64,000 bases of DNA from Gigaspora margarita (GCA_009809945.1 WTPW01000150.1:301551-365550); one strand, 5' to 3'. Shown: positions 22,164 through 34,057, counted from the first letter of the stretch. Numbers and translations are program-made. Notes: generated by a model not told the origin, from the sequence alone.

Positions 22164-23755
22164 TTAATAGTTATCTGTTTGCTATACTAAATTTAGTACA
22201 AAATACTGAATTTAATATAGTTATAAAATTTAAAATTTGAAAATTTTTCTTATTAACTTTAATTTAAATTTATATAATATATAAATATATATTTATACTT
22301 TATTTTGGTATATTTAAAAGTTAGCTAATGTAACAAAAGTTATATTAGCAAGTTTAAAAAATTTTGTATATTAATAATTTTATTAAACATAATATATTAT
22401 CCTTATATACTTCAATAAAATACAATAACTCAAATTTTTATATATTAACAAGCAATCAAAAATATATATATAATATCTGAGTATATATAAAATATCTTTT
22501 TAAAAAAATGGTTTATAATTTTTTGATTAAATATTTTTTTAAAAAAATTCAAATTTGTTTAATTTTTTAAAAAAAATTAATAAATATCTAAAAAAATTTT
22601 AGTTTTTTAAAAGNTAACTAATTAAAATNACCTGTTGCTTTGTGCTATTACACAAGTAACTTGGTATAACAATTACAAAAAAGTTTGTAAAATTTTATCT
22701 AAAGTTATTATATAAAAAAAAGAGTTATAGTACTAAATAAAGTACTAATATATTCTTGTGTAACATTGCAATTTTAATAATAAAAAGCCTATAACTTTTG
22801 ATCCACTAATCCAATTTAAATGATTAAATATCAAAAAGATTATCTCATTTAGAGAATCATTTTAATAGTTAAATTATTTAAATTGGATTAGTGGATTAAA
22901 AGTTATAGATTTTTAAAGATTTATATAATAATTCAATATAAAATTTAATAATTAAGTTTAAAAAAAATTTAACTAAAATATATTTATTTATTTGTATTAT
23001 TTAAACTAAGTATATTTAATCCCAAAAACTTAGTCTTAATTAAATAAATTATTAATTATAAAATTTTTAATATATTATATTAATATACGATATATTAAAA
23101 ATAAAAAATCGTTTATATAATTTTTTTTAATACTAAAGTTTTAGTCAAATTTTTAAAAAAATATAACTAGTAAAATTTTTGATTAAATTTCTTTCAAATT
23201 TAATACTTGTAGAGCTAGCTTTTCTGATTTTAATAGTAGTAAAATTATCAAAATTGGATCAGTAGATAAAAAGTTATAAGAAATTTAAATTTAGTAATTT
23301 TTTTATAAAATTTATTAATAAAAACATAAGATTTACTATACAAATATAAAAATAGACTAAATATATTTAGACTTGTATTACCATAAAACTGGCTTATATA
23401 AACTATTTTAAAAACTTATTTTTTAAATAAAATAATTTTTTTACAATTAAATTAGAACTAAAATAATCTAAAAATTTTATATTTTTACAATTTTATCAAA
23501 AATTTTTAGCAAAATTAACTTTTATTAATATACTAAATTAAGTACGAAAAATTTTCAAAAAATTACAATAGTTTTAAACCTAATTTATAAAAAATTTTTA
23601 TTAATAAATATTACTCAAATTGTGTACAGATATTAGTCTAATATCAAATTTTATTTTAGTAAAATCTGAATAAAATTTATTAAATGTCTGGCTCAAAAAA
23701 TATTTTTTTTATTGTACTAAATTTAGTACAAATATGAAATGGATAGCCATTAAAT
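22164..23755. mobile_element. element T1 (about 1.6 kb)
   Basis: The ends TTAATAGTTATCTGTTTGCT and TATTTAATGGCTATCCATTT (complement) are inverted, and each is followed by the palindrome GTACTAAATTTAGTAC or a close variant. Inside is a 118-bp hairpin (22791-22908) built from the shared ATAACTTTTGATCCACTAAT module, plus a further module copy at 23241-23280. A shorter T2 in reverse orientation lies at 28852. Two ambiguous bases are at 22614 and 22629. No gene. Confidence 0.6.
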
Positions 23756-23954
23756 AATAAAAAAAAATAGATATTAATTAATAAAAATCAAGAGATATTT
23801 TTTCTAAAATGCTATTTATAATAAAACTTTTTAAAAAAACATATAAATTTACTATAAACTTTAAGCTAAAAATTTAAGTTAGTTTAACTAATTAACTTAA
23901 AATTAAATTTTACAAATATATAGAACAAGAAATAAAGAAAAAAATTAGTTTAAA

Positions 23955-24462
23955 GGAGCAATTTATATCCTGCGGGGGTTGGTATTCGCACCTCCAATCA
24001 TACCAATCAGATGATTAAATTTTGTGTAATGATCGAATGTAAACAAAGACAAAAAATGTAAACAAAAATTAAAAAATCTAAATATCTTAAGAAAAATTAA
24101 ATATATTATAAAAATTTTTTGCAACTATGTGTAAAATTTGATGCTGAACAAGTTTACTTAGACGACTTAAGAAGATTATCTTAGTAAGTTTTTAAGATAT
24201 TATCAAAAAACTAAAGAAAAAAATAAAAAAATGAAAATATCCTAAAATTCTATTAAGATAATCTTTGTTTGTCGTCTAAGTAAACTTGTTCAGCATGAAA
24301 TTTTGCATATAGGCGCACTATCTAAAAGTAATTTTTATTAATATTATATGAGTTATTGTTAAAATAAAAAATAACTCCAAAATTATAACTTAACAATTAG
24401 CCAATCAAAATCGAAATGTGAGATACAATGTAGATCGCTGGATGCGAGACATACATTTTTCC
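23955..24462. mobile_element. MULE-like element D (508 bp) in FoldC copy 3
   Basis: Ends GGAGCAATTTATATCC and GGAAAAATGTATGTC (complement) are imperfectly inverted. A perfect 9-bp duplication TAGTTTAAA flanks it (23946-23954, 24463-24471). It contains an inner palindrome (about 24124-24312) with GAACAAGTTTACTTAGACGAC arms that echo FoldC. MULE is inferred from the 9-bp TSD only. Confidence 0.7.
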
Positions 24463-24648
24463 TAGTTTAAAAACTAGATTAAAATTTTTTTAATTTTGTT
24501 ATTTTTTAAAATATAACTTTATCAAAACAAATATTTACTAATTTTTAAAACAGAAATGATATATATAAAATATACTTTGAACAATTTTACTTAGTAGCAA
24601 AATATAGATTATTTTGATAAAAAAAAACAAGTTAATTATATACTAGTG

Positions 24649-25730
24649 TTTTAGATAAAACCAAACTATTTTGTCAAATCTGAATCTAAAATAGAAGTGA
24701 TATTAGTTTTGCTAGATATTTAAATTTTTAAATATCTGATAATTCCAAAGTATCTATAGTAGTCCAAAATTTATATGCAATTCAAAATATTTGAAGCTAA
24801 TTATTTTCAAAATACCGAATTAGAATTCATTAAAATTCTAGTTAGCTAAGCCAGAATTTATTACTTTAATAATTCAATCATTACTAATAATATTTTGGTT
24901 TTTTCACACTTCATATTTGATATATATATATATATTGTATCTGATATAGCTAACAAATAAATAAATAAACTCTAAATTAAATATATAATTTGAAAATATA
25001 TATTACTTTGCAATTAGTAAGCTATTATTTTTTATATAAAAAGTTATTTTAGCATTATCTATAGCAAATATTTTATCAAGAACTAATTTTGAAAAAATAA
25101 AAATAAATATTAGTAAAGTTTTTGTAATTAGTAAAAATTAAAGAATTACTCAAGTAATTAATAATTAACAAAATTCATAATTGATACAAATATAAGATAT
25201 AACTTAATTTTCATATTGCTACTACTAAATTTTTTTTATTTTTAGTGAATAAAATAAGTACTGCTAAAATAAGACCAAACTGCAGGTTCTAAGTTATAAT
25301 TATTGAACAAATTTAGTTAATAGTATTTTAATTATATAGTATATATTGCTAGTCAGAATTGTTCAAAGGCTAGTTCTGATAAATTATAAATTTAAAAGTC
25401 TGTGATCTGGTTTAATAATATACTATAGATTATCTTAGCAATTGTTGATGAATAGTAATTTAAAAAAATGTATATAAGAATTTAATTTAGTTTAAAGTTG
25501 AATTCATTCATCATAAAAAAGGTTATATTTGGACAAATTGTTTATTTAAATATATATTTCACCAATCAAAATATCAGGCTTATATTAAAATTTTGGTTTT
25601 ATATTGGATTTATATTTCAATTTCAAAAATTTTAATTTTTATTTAGAACTACTTTCAAAATCCAAAATATTTCAAAATTTGAAAAACAATTTTGTCTGAA
25701 ACTTTACTATATCAAATATATTAAAGTTAA
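24649..25730. other. unclassified insertion AK in FoldC copy 3
   Basis: FoldC sequence stops at about 24648 (TATATACTA) and resumes at about 25730 (AAAGTTAAAAAATTTTT). Between them are about 1080 bp of AT-rich DNA without a clear frame, including a TA microsatellite near 24925. Inverted ends are not convincing, so only the insertion itself is supported. Confidence 0.45.
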
Positions 25731-25783
25731 AAAATTTTTATTTTGTAATATAACTCTTTTTTGTCAAGATAATCTGTTTTGAG

Positions 25784-26541
25784 CAGGGTTGTGCAAGCTA
25801 TATATCTAGTGGTTTTTTATCAGACACTAAACATTTCTGAATTGTCCTATGCAATTCCAATGTACAATATGGCGCAGCTATAGTTGTCACTGAACAATAT
25901 CCGATCATATTGTATAGGACAATTTAGACAATTTTCCAATGTCTGATGATAAGTCTGCTGCTAATTTGTGCATGACCAAGGCGAAAACTATACAAAAAAT
26001 TGATTTATATAGATCAATTTAGTATACATACGTTTATTGAATATGCACTATCCCTTATCATTTAATTAATCATAACGCATAATGATTATTATAAAAAAAA
26101 TTGTGCCTTATATTATCATACATACATATGTACTAAACTTTCAAAGGATGGTTTCATTTAATACAGTTAATATATAATTTGGAAACCAACTCAAGAACTA
26201 TATCATATTATATACATATGTACATAATTATTTCGCTAAAAAAAGAGTTGGTTTACTAATATAATTTATGAATAATACAACACTTAATAAATAAAAGTGG
26301 GTATTAAGAAACTATTATGATTATTACGATTAACTAAAATCTTGATGATTACAAATGCAATTCTATTGGTCAATTGTCACATGTTAAATTAAATGAATAA
26401 TCATATAAAGCGATTTAATATCATGTGATTGACCAAGTTATCATATATGTCCAATTCTATGTCTATTACTTTTGATCAGACATTTGGACAATGGATATCA
26501 GACAGATTTTTATTGTCCGAATTCTATTCATGCCAACCCTA
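25784..26541. mobile_element. hAT-like element U (758 bp)
   Basis: Ends are CAGGGTTGTGCAAGC and TAGGGTTGGCATGAA (complement), with a perfect 8-bp duplication GTTTTGAG (25776-25783, 26542-26549). Subterminal words such as ATTGTCCTAT, GACAATTT and TATCAGACA repeat in both orientations, as expected for hAT transposase-binding regions (family knowledge; the role here is inferred). The interior is AT-rich and has no transposase. Confidence 0.85.
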
Positions 26542-26549
26542 GTTTTGAG

Positions 26550-26845
26550 AGGACCCTGAACATCTAGTATAGAGGTCATACTTGAAATTTTTCAGCAAAA
26601 ACACCTAAAATTTGAAAAGCAAAAAACAGTTTTTGGCAATTATCTTGGCATCCAGTGGTCTAATTTGAATGAACTTTTTTTTAAAATGAAGTTCTTAATG
26701 AGGCACATCTAACAAAAAAAGTTCATTCAATTCTGATTACTGAATTAGAAGTTATTAAAGTAAATAGATTTTGTTATTTTTAGTAAATTAGGTCAAAATT
26801 GGTCAAAATCCAGTTATAACCTATATGAGAGATGTTTGGGATCCT
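26550..26845. mobile_element. hAT-like MITE X1 (296 bp)
   Basis: Ends are AGGACCCTGAACATCT and AGGATCCCAAACATCT (complement). It is flanked by GTTTTGAG (26542-26549, 26846-26853), the same octamer that flanks U immediately to its left. Two inverted copies of the shared module form an internal hairpin (26640-26757). Relatives: X2 (26891), X3 (59893, with its own 8-bp duplication), X4 (57945). Confidence 0.78.
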
Positions 26846-26890
26846 GTTTTGAGCTTTTAAGTAAACTTGTTTAGCATGTAATTTTTACTA

Positions 26891-27171
26891 GAACCTTGGG
26901 CATTTAGTACAGAAGTCATACATTATACATTTTAGCAAAAACTCCAAAATTTAAAAAGCAAATAAAACAGTTTTAGTGATTATCTTGGCATCTAGTAGTC
27001 CAATTTAAATTAAAATAAAGCTCTTAATGAGGTGTATCTAATAAAAAAGTTTATTTAATTCTGATTATTGGATCAAAAGTTATTTAAAAAATGTAATTTG
27101 TTATTTTTAGCAAATTAGATCAAAATTGGCCAAAACTTAGTTATGACCTATATAGGAGATGACCAGGGTTC
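26891..27171. mobile_element. X2, second X element in FoldC copy 3
   Basis: The same internal order as X1 is visible: CATTTAGTACAGAAGTCATAC, TTATCTTGGCATC, TGGCCAAAACTTAG, GGAGATGACC. Flanking TAATTT(TT)ACT words on both sides suggest an altered target duplication. Only 37 bp of FoldC arm separates X1 from X2. Confidence 0.65.
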
Positions 27172-27976
27172 TAATTTACTCATATTAGAGTCAAAACATA
27201 GTTTTCAAATCTTTTATTAAGTAAAAATTAGAATTAAAATTAAAAAAATTTTTTTTAAAAAAATTTTTTCCTAACTTTAACCTTATTTTTTATTTAGTAA
27301 AAGGTTAAAAACAATATGTTTTAACTCTAATATAAATAACATTATATGCTAAAGTTTATTTCAAAGCTCAAAATAGGTTATTTTAACAAAAAAAGGGTTT
27401 ATATTATAAAACAAAAATTTTTAACTTTAGTATATAGTTAACTTGTTTTTTTGCTAAAATAATCTATATTTTGCTATTAAGTAAAGTTGTTTATAATATA
27501 ATTTTATATATAATTTGTTTTAAAATTAGTAAATATTTGTTTTTGTCAAAGTTATATTTTAAAAAAGTACAAAATTAAAAAATTTTAAACTACAAGGAGC
27601 TGATAGTGCATTGTGAACACTTTTTAAAAATTTATACCAAGCTAAATAAATATAATATCAAGCTAAAAATTATATAAAAGTTTATTAAATCTAAGGCTTT
27701 TAAATAAAAAAAATTATAAAATTCTATATAGTAGTTTTAAAATAATTAAGATAATACAAAATTGTGTAATTTTATACCTGTATAAAGCTAGTAATATTAA
27801 AAAAATTATTAAAATTATATTTTTATAGTAAAAATTAATTTTTTATTTAATAAACTAAATTTTTAATTTTATTAAGTTATTTAATATAACAAATTATATA
27901 TAATTTGAAATTTTTATATTTTTAAAAAATTTTAAATTTTTTATAATTTTTTAAAGTAAAGGTTAAAAGGAAAATT

Positions 27977-28636
27977 CTAAACATCTCTAGCTAGAAATGC
28001 TTAGCTTATACATCTTTGGCCCAAAACTACGCCTAATCATATGATTTTAATTAGGGTTTGGATTATATTGCAATGGGTTAAAGTGAGCTACTATAAGTCA
28101 AATCACATTCCTGGTATTTTTAATTAGTGCTCTGAAATAGGGTTAGATAGTGTTGTCATGGGACAGCTTTGGACAATGATTTGAACAATTTTGGACAATT
28201 TTGAACAATTAAATAAAGTAAAATTACTTAAAATTTTATTAAGACAATCTATTTTAATTTTAACTGGAATGTGTTCAGTACCTAAAAAAATATATAGTTA
28301 TATATTTTTTAGATAGATTTATTAACTATTAAAGCCTGGACAAGCTTTGGACAATCTTGGACATTTGGACAATTTTGGATGTGGACAAGCCAAAAAAGGC
28401 TATGGACAGCCAAAATGTACAATACTGGGTTTAGATAGCTGGTTCTTGTATTTTTCATATTTTTTAGTTTTTCGTGTTTTTCGTTCTTGTTTTTGTTTTG
28501 TTGGACTGATTCATAATAATAATCCTTTATGCTACCTTGTGCTATACAAAAACAACTAACACGTGATTTATTTGTTTTTTAATTGGCTATTTGGCCTAAA
28601 ATATTATCATTAGGCATCTCTAGCTAGAGATGCCTA
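27977..28636. repeat. segment Z bounded by two copies of one palindrome
   Basis: A perfect 26-bp palindrome (28611-28636; half-site TAGGCATCTCTAG) and a diverged copy (27977-28004) bound a segment that holds AA1. Each palindrome looks like two head-to-head TAGAGATGCC ends. The small open frame 28347-28559 lies inside and is repeat-derived. Confidence 0.5.
28148..28427. mobile_element. hAT-like MITE AA1 (280 bp)
   Basis: Ends are TAGTGTTGTCATGGGACAGC and CAGTATTGTACATTTTGGCT (complement), flanked by GGGTTAGA / GGTTTAGA (28140-28147, 28428-28435; one mismatch in 8). The interior is full of GGACAATTTTGGACAA words. AA2 (60442) and AA3 (61517, also 280 bp, reverse) are relatives. Confidence 0.82.
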
Positions 28637-28851
28637 GAAGTACCCAAGTTAAAACATTACTTTAAATTAATTAATTTCTAAAAGTAATAATTTTTATTGC
28701 TATATATAATAATTTTATAAATATTTTTTAAAAATTTTAAAAATGTAAAAAATATATAATTTGTTATATCTGATATTAAATAATATTAGTTAAAAAAAAT
28801 TAATTTATTTAATAAAAAAATTAAGTAATTCTATTTATTATATAAGTTATA

Positions 28852-29675
28852 TTAATGGGTATACATTAAGCTTTTTACTAAATTTAGTACACACAAAAAA
28901 AATTATTTTAAATTAAATATTAACCAAATTGATTTAAATTTTCAAAATATGTTTGAATATAAGAACTATCTTTTTGTATAATTTTAGTAATACTTAATAA
29001 TAAAAATTTTATACAGTTCATTCTTAAACCTTGTGCATTTTTCTAAAATATTTCTGTACTAAATTTAGTACAGCTTAAAAAAATCATACTATATAAAAAA
29101 TTTATAATAAATTTAAAAAAAAATACTAAATTTTTAGATTGTTTTGAACCTAATTTTGATCTTGATATAGTTAAAACAAATAAATAATAATTTTTTTAAA
29201 TAGCTTAAATAGACCTGTTTTAAAGTAACACATGTCTAAAAATGGTTAGATTTTCTGTAAATTTATATAGTAAAACATAGTAAAAACATAGTAAAAATTT
29301 AGTAAAATTAAATTACTTATAACTTTTATCTACTAAACCAATTTTAATAATTTTACTATCATTAGAACCAGAAAAATTAGCTTTATAACTTTTATTAAGC
29401 AATTTAAAAAATTTTATTAATTCAAAATTTTGCTATTTATAATTTTGTATTTTTTTTGCACTTTTAGTAGCAAACAGATTTTTAAAAATATAAAAAAATT
29501 TTATATAAGTTATCTAATTTTTAAATATTCTAAGATGAGTTTTAAATATAGGGTTATATATTAAATAAATTTAATTTGAAGTTAATAATACCAATTTTTT
29601 AATATTGAACTTTTATAATGTACTAAATTTAGTACATTGTGCTAAATTTAGTACAGCAAATGGATACCTATTAAA
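28852..29675. mobile_element. element T2 inside Y, reverse of T1
   Basis: Ends TTAATGGGTATACATTAAG and TTTAATAGGTATCCATTTG (complement) are each followed by a TACTAAATTTAGTAC palindrome. Extra copies of the palindrome lie at 29056-29071 and 29620-29635. The module ATAACTTTTATCTACTAAAC (about 29320) is the reverse of the one in T1 at 23241-23280. Confidence 0.55.
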
Positions 29676-30058
29676 TTACTAATTTCGTACTAGTGTAATA
29701 TTACACAAATTTGTATTACCTTAATTATTTTAAAAACTACTGCATAGAATTTTATATTTTTATTTTTATTTAAAATCTTTAGATTTAATAAACTTTTTAT
29801 ATAATTTTTAGCTTGATATTATATATTTAGCTTGGTATAAATTTTTTAAAAGAGTCCATAATGCACTGTCAGCCCTCTGTAGTTTTAAACTAAATTTTTT
29901 TTTTGTTTCTTGTTCTATTTGTTTGTAAAATTTAATTTTAAGTTAATTAGTTAAGTATATTGACTGATTTGATATTTTGAACTTTTTTTATAAACTGTTA
30001 TATAAAAATTTGCTCTAAGTAACATTGAAAAACTAACAAATAAAGTATTTTTTACAAC

Positions 30059-30216
30059 TAGAGATGAGCAAAATACAATTTTCATTTTAGCATACATATG
30101 CGCATGTATTTTTTGTATACATGCATGTTTTGGCCAAAGTTATGTTTTAATTTCTTAATGCTGGCCAGAATTAATTGCATGCATGCATTCAGTCATGTGC
30201 ATAGTGCCCATCTCTA
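30059..30216. mobile_element. hAT-like MITE AB (158 bp)
   Basis: Ends are TAGAGATGAGCA and TAGAGATGGGCA (complement), flanked by TTTACAAC and GTTACAAC (30051-30058, 30217-30224; seven of eight match). Inside are many CATGCATGT words. TAGAGATGGGC ends are a familiar hAT signature. Confidence 0.83.
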
Positions 30217-30833
30217 GTTACAACTAACAAAAGAGCTTTTTGACATTTAAACAAGTTAAAAAACCAATAAAACTTAATAAAAAAGCTATACTAAGCTATA
30301 AAAAGAAGTGCTTTTACTGTTTGTTAAAATATTAGGTATTTTAGAAGGAGAACAATAGATTTATGATAGGTTGGCAACTTTAAAGATAAACTCAAAAGCA
30401 AATTTTTAAAAACTGCACTTTTTAATTTATATTTGGTTTATAATTAAATATATAAGTACCATAATTTTCTAAGTATTTAATTATAAATACAAAGTTAGTT
30501 AAAAATGCTATTTTTATAAAATTTATACTGTATTAAATTTTAAGTACAAAATTTTTTGATAATTCTCAATCATGATTGGTTGATTTTTGGGGTTAAAACA
30601 AATTAGCTAATATGGTAGCTTAAAGTTTATAGTAAATTTATATATTTTTCTTATAATTTTTATTATAAACAGCATTTTGATTAATTTTGAGTGAAAATGT
30701 TCTATGATTAATAATGTTTAAAAAATTTGTTTTAAAAAAAAGCTGACCACGTGATCACTTTTGATTGGCTAATCATGGAGTTGGCATAAACCAATACTCT
30801 AAAATTAATTACTTATTTAATAGTATTCGGATG

Positions 30834-31088
30834 TGGGTTAGTAGAAAAGGGACAAATTACATTTAATAAAATTTTTTAATTTTTAAATTAAAATATCTTA
30901 ACAATTATTTAATCAAATTTGCTAAAAAATTTTTTTTTAATTAATCTTGAAAGTATATAGAATTAAAATAAAAAAAAATTATTAAATTTATTATGATAGT
31001 TGTTAAGATATTTAAGCTTAAAGTCAAGAAAACTTTTATACTACTTTTATTTAAAAAAAATTTGTCTCTTTTCTACTAACTCACCCCA
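30834..31088. mobile_element. TA-type element B2
   Basis: Left TGGGTTAGTAGAAAAGGGAC and right (complement) TGGGGTGAGTTAGTAGAAAA match B1 and B3, with the same internal AATATCTTAACAATTATTTA inverted pair. The TA duplication is no longer readable at the left (TG). Confidence 0.72.
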
Positions 31089-32437
31089 TTTATTAAAAGA
31101 ATTTTTTTATTTGTAACTTAATATTAAAGAAAGCTTATGACAAAAAATTTTGCAAATAAATAATATTTTATAAATTTATATTTTATAAAAACTTTATACT
31201 CTTATAATTATAATATTAAATTTAAATTAAATTTTGATTAAACTAAAAATAGAAAAATTATTTGAAAATTATTTTAATTAAAATATTGAATAATTTTTAA
31301 AATTAAAAAAATTTTAAAAATTAAACTATTAAAGTTCAAGTATTTTCTAATTATAGCAAAAAAATTGATTTAAGAAATTAAATTTAAAACTTAGATTAAA
31401 ATTTAAGAAATTTAAATTATAGTATTAAAATTTAAATTTTTATTTTTTGACAACTATTTTAATTAAATCAAATCAAATTTTTTGTTACTATAATAACAAT
31501 ACCGATATTTTATATTTATATTATTATTTTTGTTGTAAAATTTTTTATATAGTAAAATTTATAATAAGTTGTTGATATGAGAATATTTTGAATAGATACT
31601 GCATATGATTTTAATAATACTAAAAATTTATAATTATTATTACAATTATCTTCAAAAAAAATTATTTACGAAAAATTTTAACAATAAAATAGATGAAAAG
31701 AATATATAACGTTGTAATATGTATTAAGATCTATTCAACTATATATTTGTTTTTACTAGTTTTATATTTAAAGTTATTAATATAATTAAACTTTTTGCAC
31801 TAAATATTTTTTTCTTTTCTGTAATTTTTTAAAATTTAAAATATCTTAATTGTACTACTAGTAATATGAAAAGTAAAAGAATATTTATTAATAATTTACT
31901 TAATATAATCGTATAAAATATTTAATTTTAATTAATTACATTTCAAAATATTATAAATATTTCGTGATTTACTAAACTGATTTTAATGATTTAACTTATT
32001 AGAATCAGAAAATTATCTCTACAAAATTTAAACAAAAATTAATAAGAAAGGTTATTTAGTGAAAAAAAATACTTTTATACGTATGAAGCCCCATTCACAC
32101 ACTATAAAAATTTTATAATAAATTCCGATTTTTTTATTATATTTTTTTTACCCTTCAAAAACGAATCACTTCTTAAATTATTTAACATTTATATTCGCAT
32201 TGATTTAGTCATGATCGTAATGAACGTTTATCGATCAAAGCACTTAAGTTACTTATAATTTAATTTTTAGCCATTTATCTAAATCAACTGTTTTCTATTT
32301 TTATGTTATTGAGTTATGTATAAACAATTAATAGTGTCTTTCCTAGTCTTAGATTTAGCCGATAAATATAAAGATTGTATTTAAACAAAAAAATCTAAAT
32401 TTATCAATATAAGAACATACAATTTAACAGGTAAAAG
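31089..32437. other. unassigned very AT-rich stretch, repeat/gene-side boundary
   Basis: I see no gene or clear element end. A shared module instance lies at 31962-31997 (TCGTGATTTACTAAACTGAT). From about 32080 rightward, CG dinucleotides become more frequent and homopolymer AT tracts fewer, marking entry to the lower-repeat part of the window. Confidence 0.4.
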
Positions 32438-32439
32438 TA

Positions 32440-32606
32440 CAGTCGCATTCCGTATAAACACCTTCTATATAAGCACATCAGTTTATAAGCACATTTATTT
32501 CTTGAACCAACTACTATTAAGTATATAAAAATAATTCACCATATAAGAACATTCTAAGAACACGTTTTATAGGTCTCAGTGGTGTGATTATATGGGAGTG
32601 CGACCG
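32440..32606. mobile_element. TA MITE (167 bp), CAGTCGCATTCC ends
   Basis: Ends are CAGTCGCATTCCGTATAAAC and CGGTCGCACTCCCATATAAT (complement), flanked by TA (32438-32439, 32607-32608). The shape and CAGTC start are the same type as F and E. It is the first clear element on the gene side of the boundary. Confidence 0.82.
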
Positions 32607-32833
32607 TAATATTGTATATCCAGATACAGTCTTGAGTACACTTAATTCTTGTCAAGTAATATTATTTCGACTTAAAGTTAAAGTTGAACTTATTCAAAAT
32701 TTGTGTAGTATAGAATTGGTATCGTGAGGATTGTTGGAAAATGATATTGTCTGCAAAAACTCCACCAATCGCCGTCCACCTGCAGAAGTTACATTTTTGA
32801 CATTTTGATCAAGTTTAAATGGATGCAGCCGAG

Positions 32834-32897
32834 TGAAAACCAGATGTCTAAATTTAGGTTACTATAGACCTATATTTAGACATCCTGTTTTCACTAG
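32834..32897. other. 64-bp hairpin
   Basis: AGTGAAAACCAGATGTCTAA is mirrored by TTAGACATCCTGTTTTCACT around TTACTATAGACC, giving a stem of about 27 bp with few mismatches. It lies alone in lower-repeat DNA. It could be the core of a small element or a structured transcript; nothing shows which. Confidence 0.55.
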
Positions 32898-33423
32898 ACG
32901 ACATCATATAATCCTGTTTAATCTTTAATTTAGCCTGAGTATTATTATTATTTATCAAAGTGTACAATGAACTATCTACTTTCGCCTGAATAAATCTGTA
33001 TGACGATCAGTCGAAATACTTGAATTAACTTTAATTTGATTTCTTTTTTTATTCACATTGATTTAGTTAAGTATACTGATCATTTATTACCAATTACTTA
33101 AACCATTCACTTTTAATTTGATTTTTAATCAATGTATTTTAATCAAAGCTGTATGTCTCATTTGATAATCATTTATTGGGAGATGATAAAATTTGCTATT
33201 CGCGTTGATTTAATTTGTGAGTATAACCACCATTTACAATATATCATTCAAAGTATTTGAGGTTTACAATTAGATTGATGCTACAAAGGCCTGAGATGTC
33301 GGTATATACTTTTCGTTCAATTTTGCCTGTCATTAATATCTAACACCAACTGTGTATTCTTCAAAGCATAAGGATGCAATTTTTTTAAAATTTACATATG
33401 TTTTCAAAAAGATAAGATCCATA

Positions 33424-33677
33424 TACCCATGTTGGGAATTGAAAAATCCTGTTTAGTAAAACTTAAAGATCCGGTTTTTGGAAATCTGGGATATGTCATA
33501 AATTCCCATGGTACGGTGATCTGCATCTGCAACCTTTTTATAGCCGTTTCATCACCATTCTACGGAGAATTCAGATTTTCAAAAATTTGTAGATCACCAA
33601 ACCAGATTTTCAATCTTTTCTCGATCTAGTCGATTTTTTTTTAAATTTTACTAATCCTTCGATGCCCTACATGGGTA
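33424..33677. mobile_element. TA MITE (254 bp), TACCCATGTTGGG ends
   Basis: Left TACCCATGTTGGGAATTGAA and right (complement) TACCCATGTAGGGCATCGAA are inverted over about 45 bp with gaps, flanked by TA (33422-33423, 33678-33679). The 66-residue open frame at 33429-33629 starts in the left end and is therefore not called. Confidence 0.68.
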
Positions 33678-33901
33678 TAGGGAAATTATTTTCCAAATCT
33701 TTTTGAAAACAAATCAAGTTTTAAACGCTAAATAGCTTCCAGGCACAACTCAGGGGATCTACTAGTACGTTAGTTTATTTCTCGCATTAATTATTAGGCG
33801 AAATATTCGAGATATTATTTATTTTCTGGTTCGTATTAATTGTATTAATTAGTTTGTTGATAAAATAAAATCATGTTTAAAAACAAAGATACCCAAATTT
33901 A

Positions 33902-34057
33902 TAGTCAACTCTGAGTATAATGAACTTTTTCTATAATGAACTCTGGATATAACGAACGAACCCAAAATTTTTTGAATTTTACAATAGTTCAGTATAAAAA
34001 GTGGTGTGGACTCTTAAGAAAATAGTAAGTTTCTATAACGAACTTTTTTCTTGACTG
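33902..34057. mobile_element. TA MITE (156 bp), TAGTCAACTC ends
   Basis: Left TAGTCAACTCTGAGTATAAT and right (complement) CAGTCAAGAAAAAAGTTCGT, with subterminal ATAACGAAC repeats, are flanked by TA (33900-33901, 34058-34059). ATAACGAAC words beside CAGTC ends are typical of pogo/Tigger-like MITEs. Confidence 0.8.

Larger units (their letters stand above)
27590..29882. mobile_element. element Y (2.3 kb) in FoldC copy 3
   Basis: Inverted ends start CTACAAGGAGCTGATAGTGC and CTACAGAGGGCTGACAGTGC (complement) and continue for over 150 bp (ATACCAAGCTAAATA, AAAGTTTATTAAATC). A 7-bp direct repeat TTTTAAA flanks it (27583-27589, 29883-29889). It contains Z with AA1, and T2. The class is uncertain (a 7-bp repeat could be a degraded 8-bp hAT duplication). 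Confidence 0.72.
23770..30715. mobile_element. FoldC copy 3, shattered by at least six insertions
   Basis: Arm pieces of the roughly 1-kb FoldC palindrome are recognisable in order at 23770-23954, 24463-24648, about 25730-25783, 26854-26890, 27172-27589, 29883-29975 and 30608-30715. The outer ends AAATGCTATTTATAATAAAA and AAATGCTGTTTATAATAAAA (complement) still pair. Elements D, AK, U, X1, X2 and Y occupy the breaks, and AB lies in a further insert before the right end. The limits are approximate. Confidence 0.65.
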
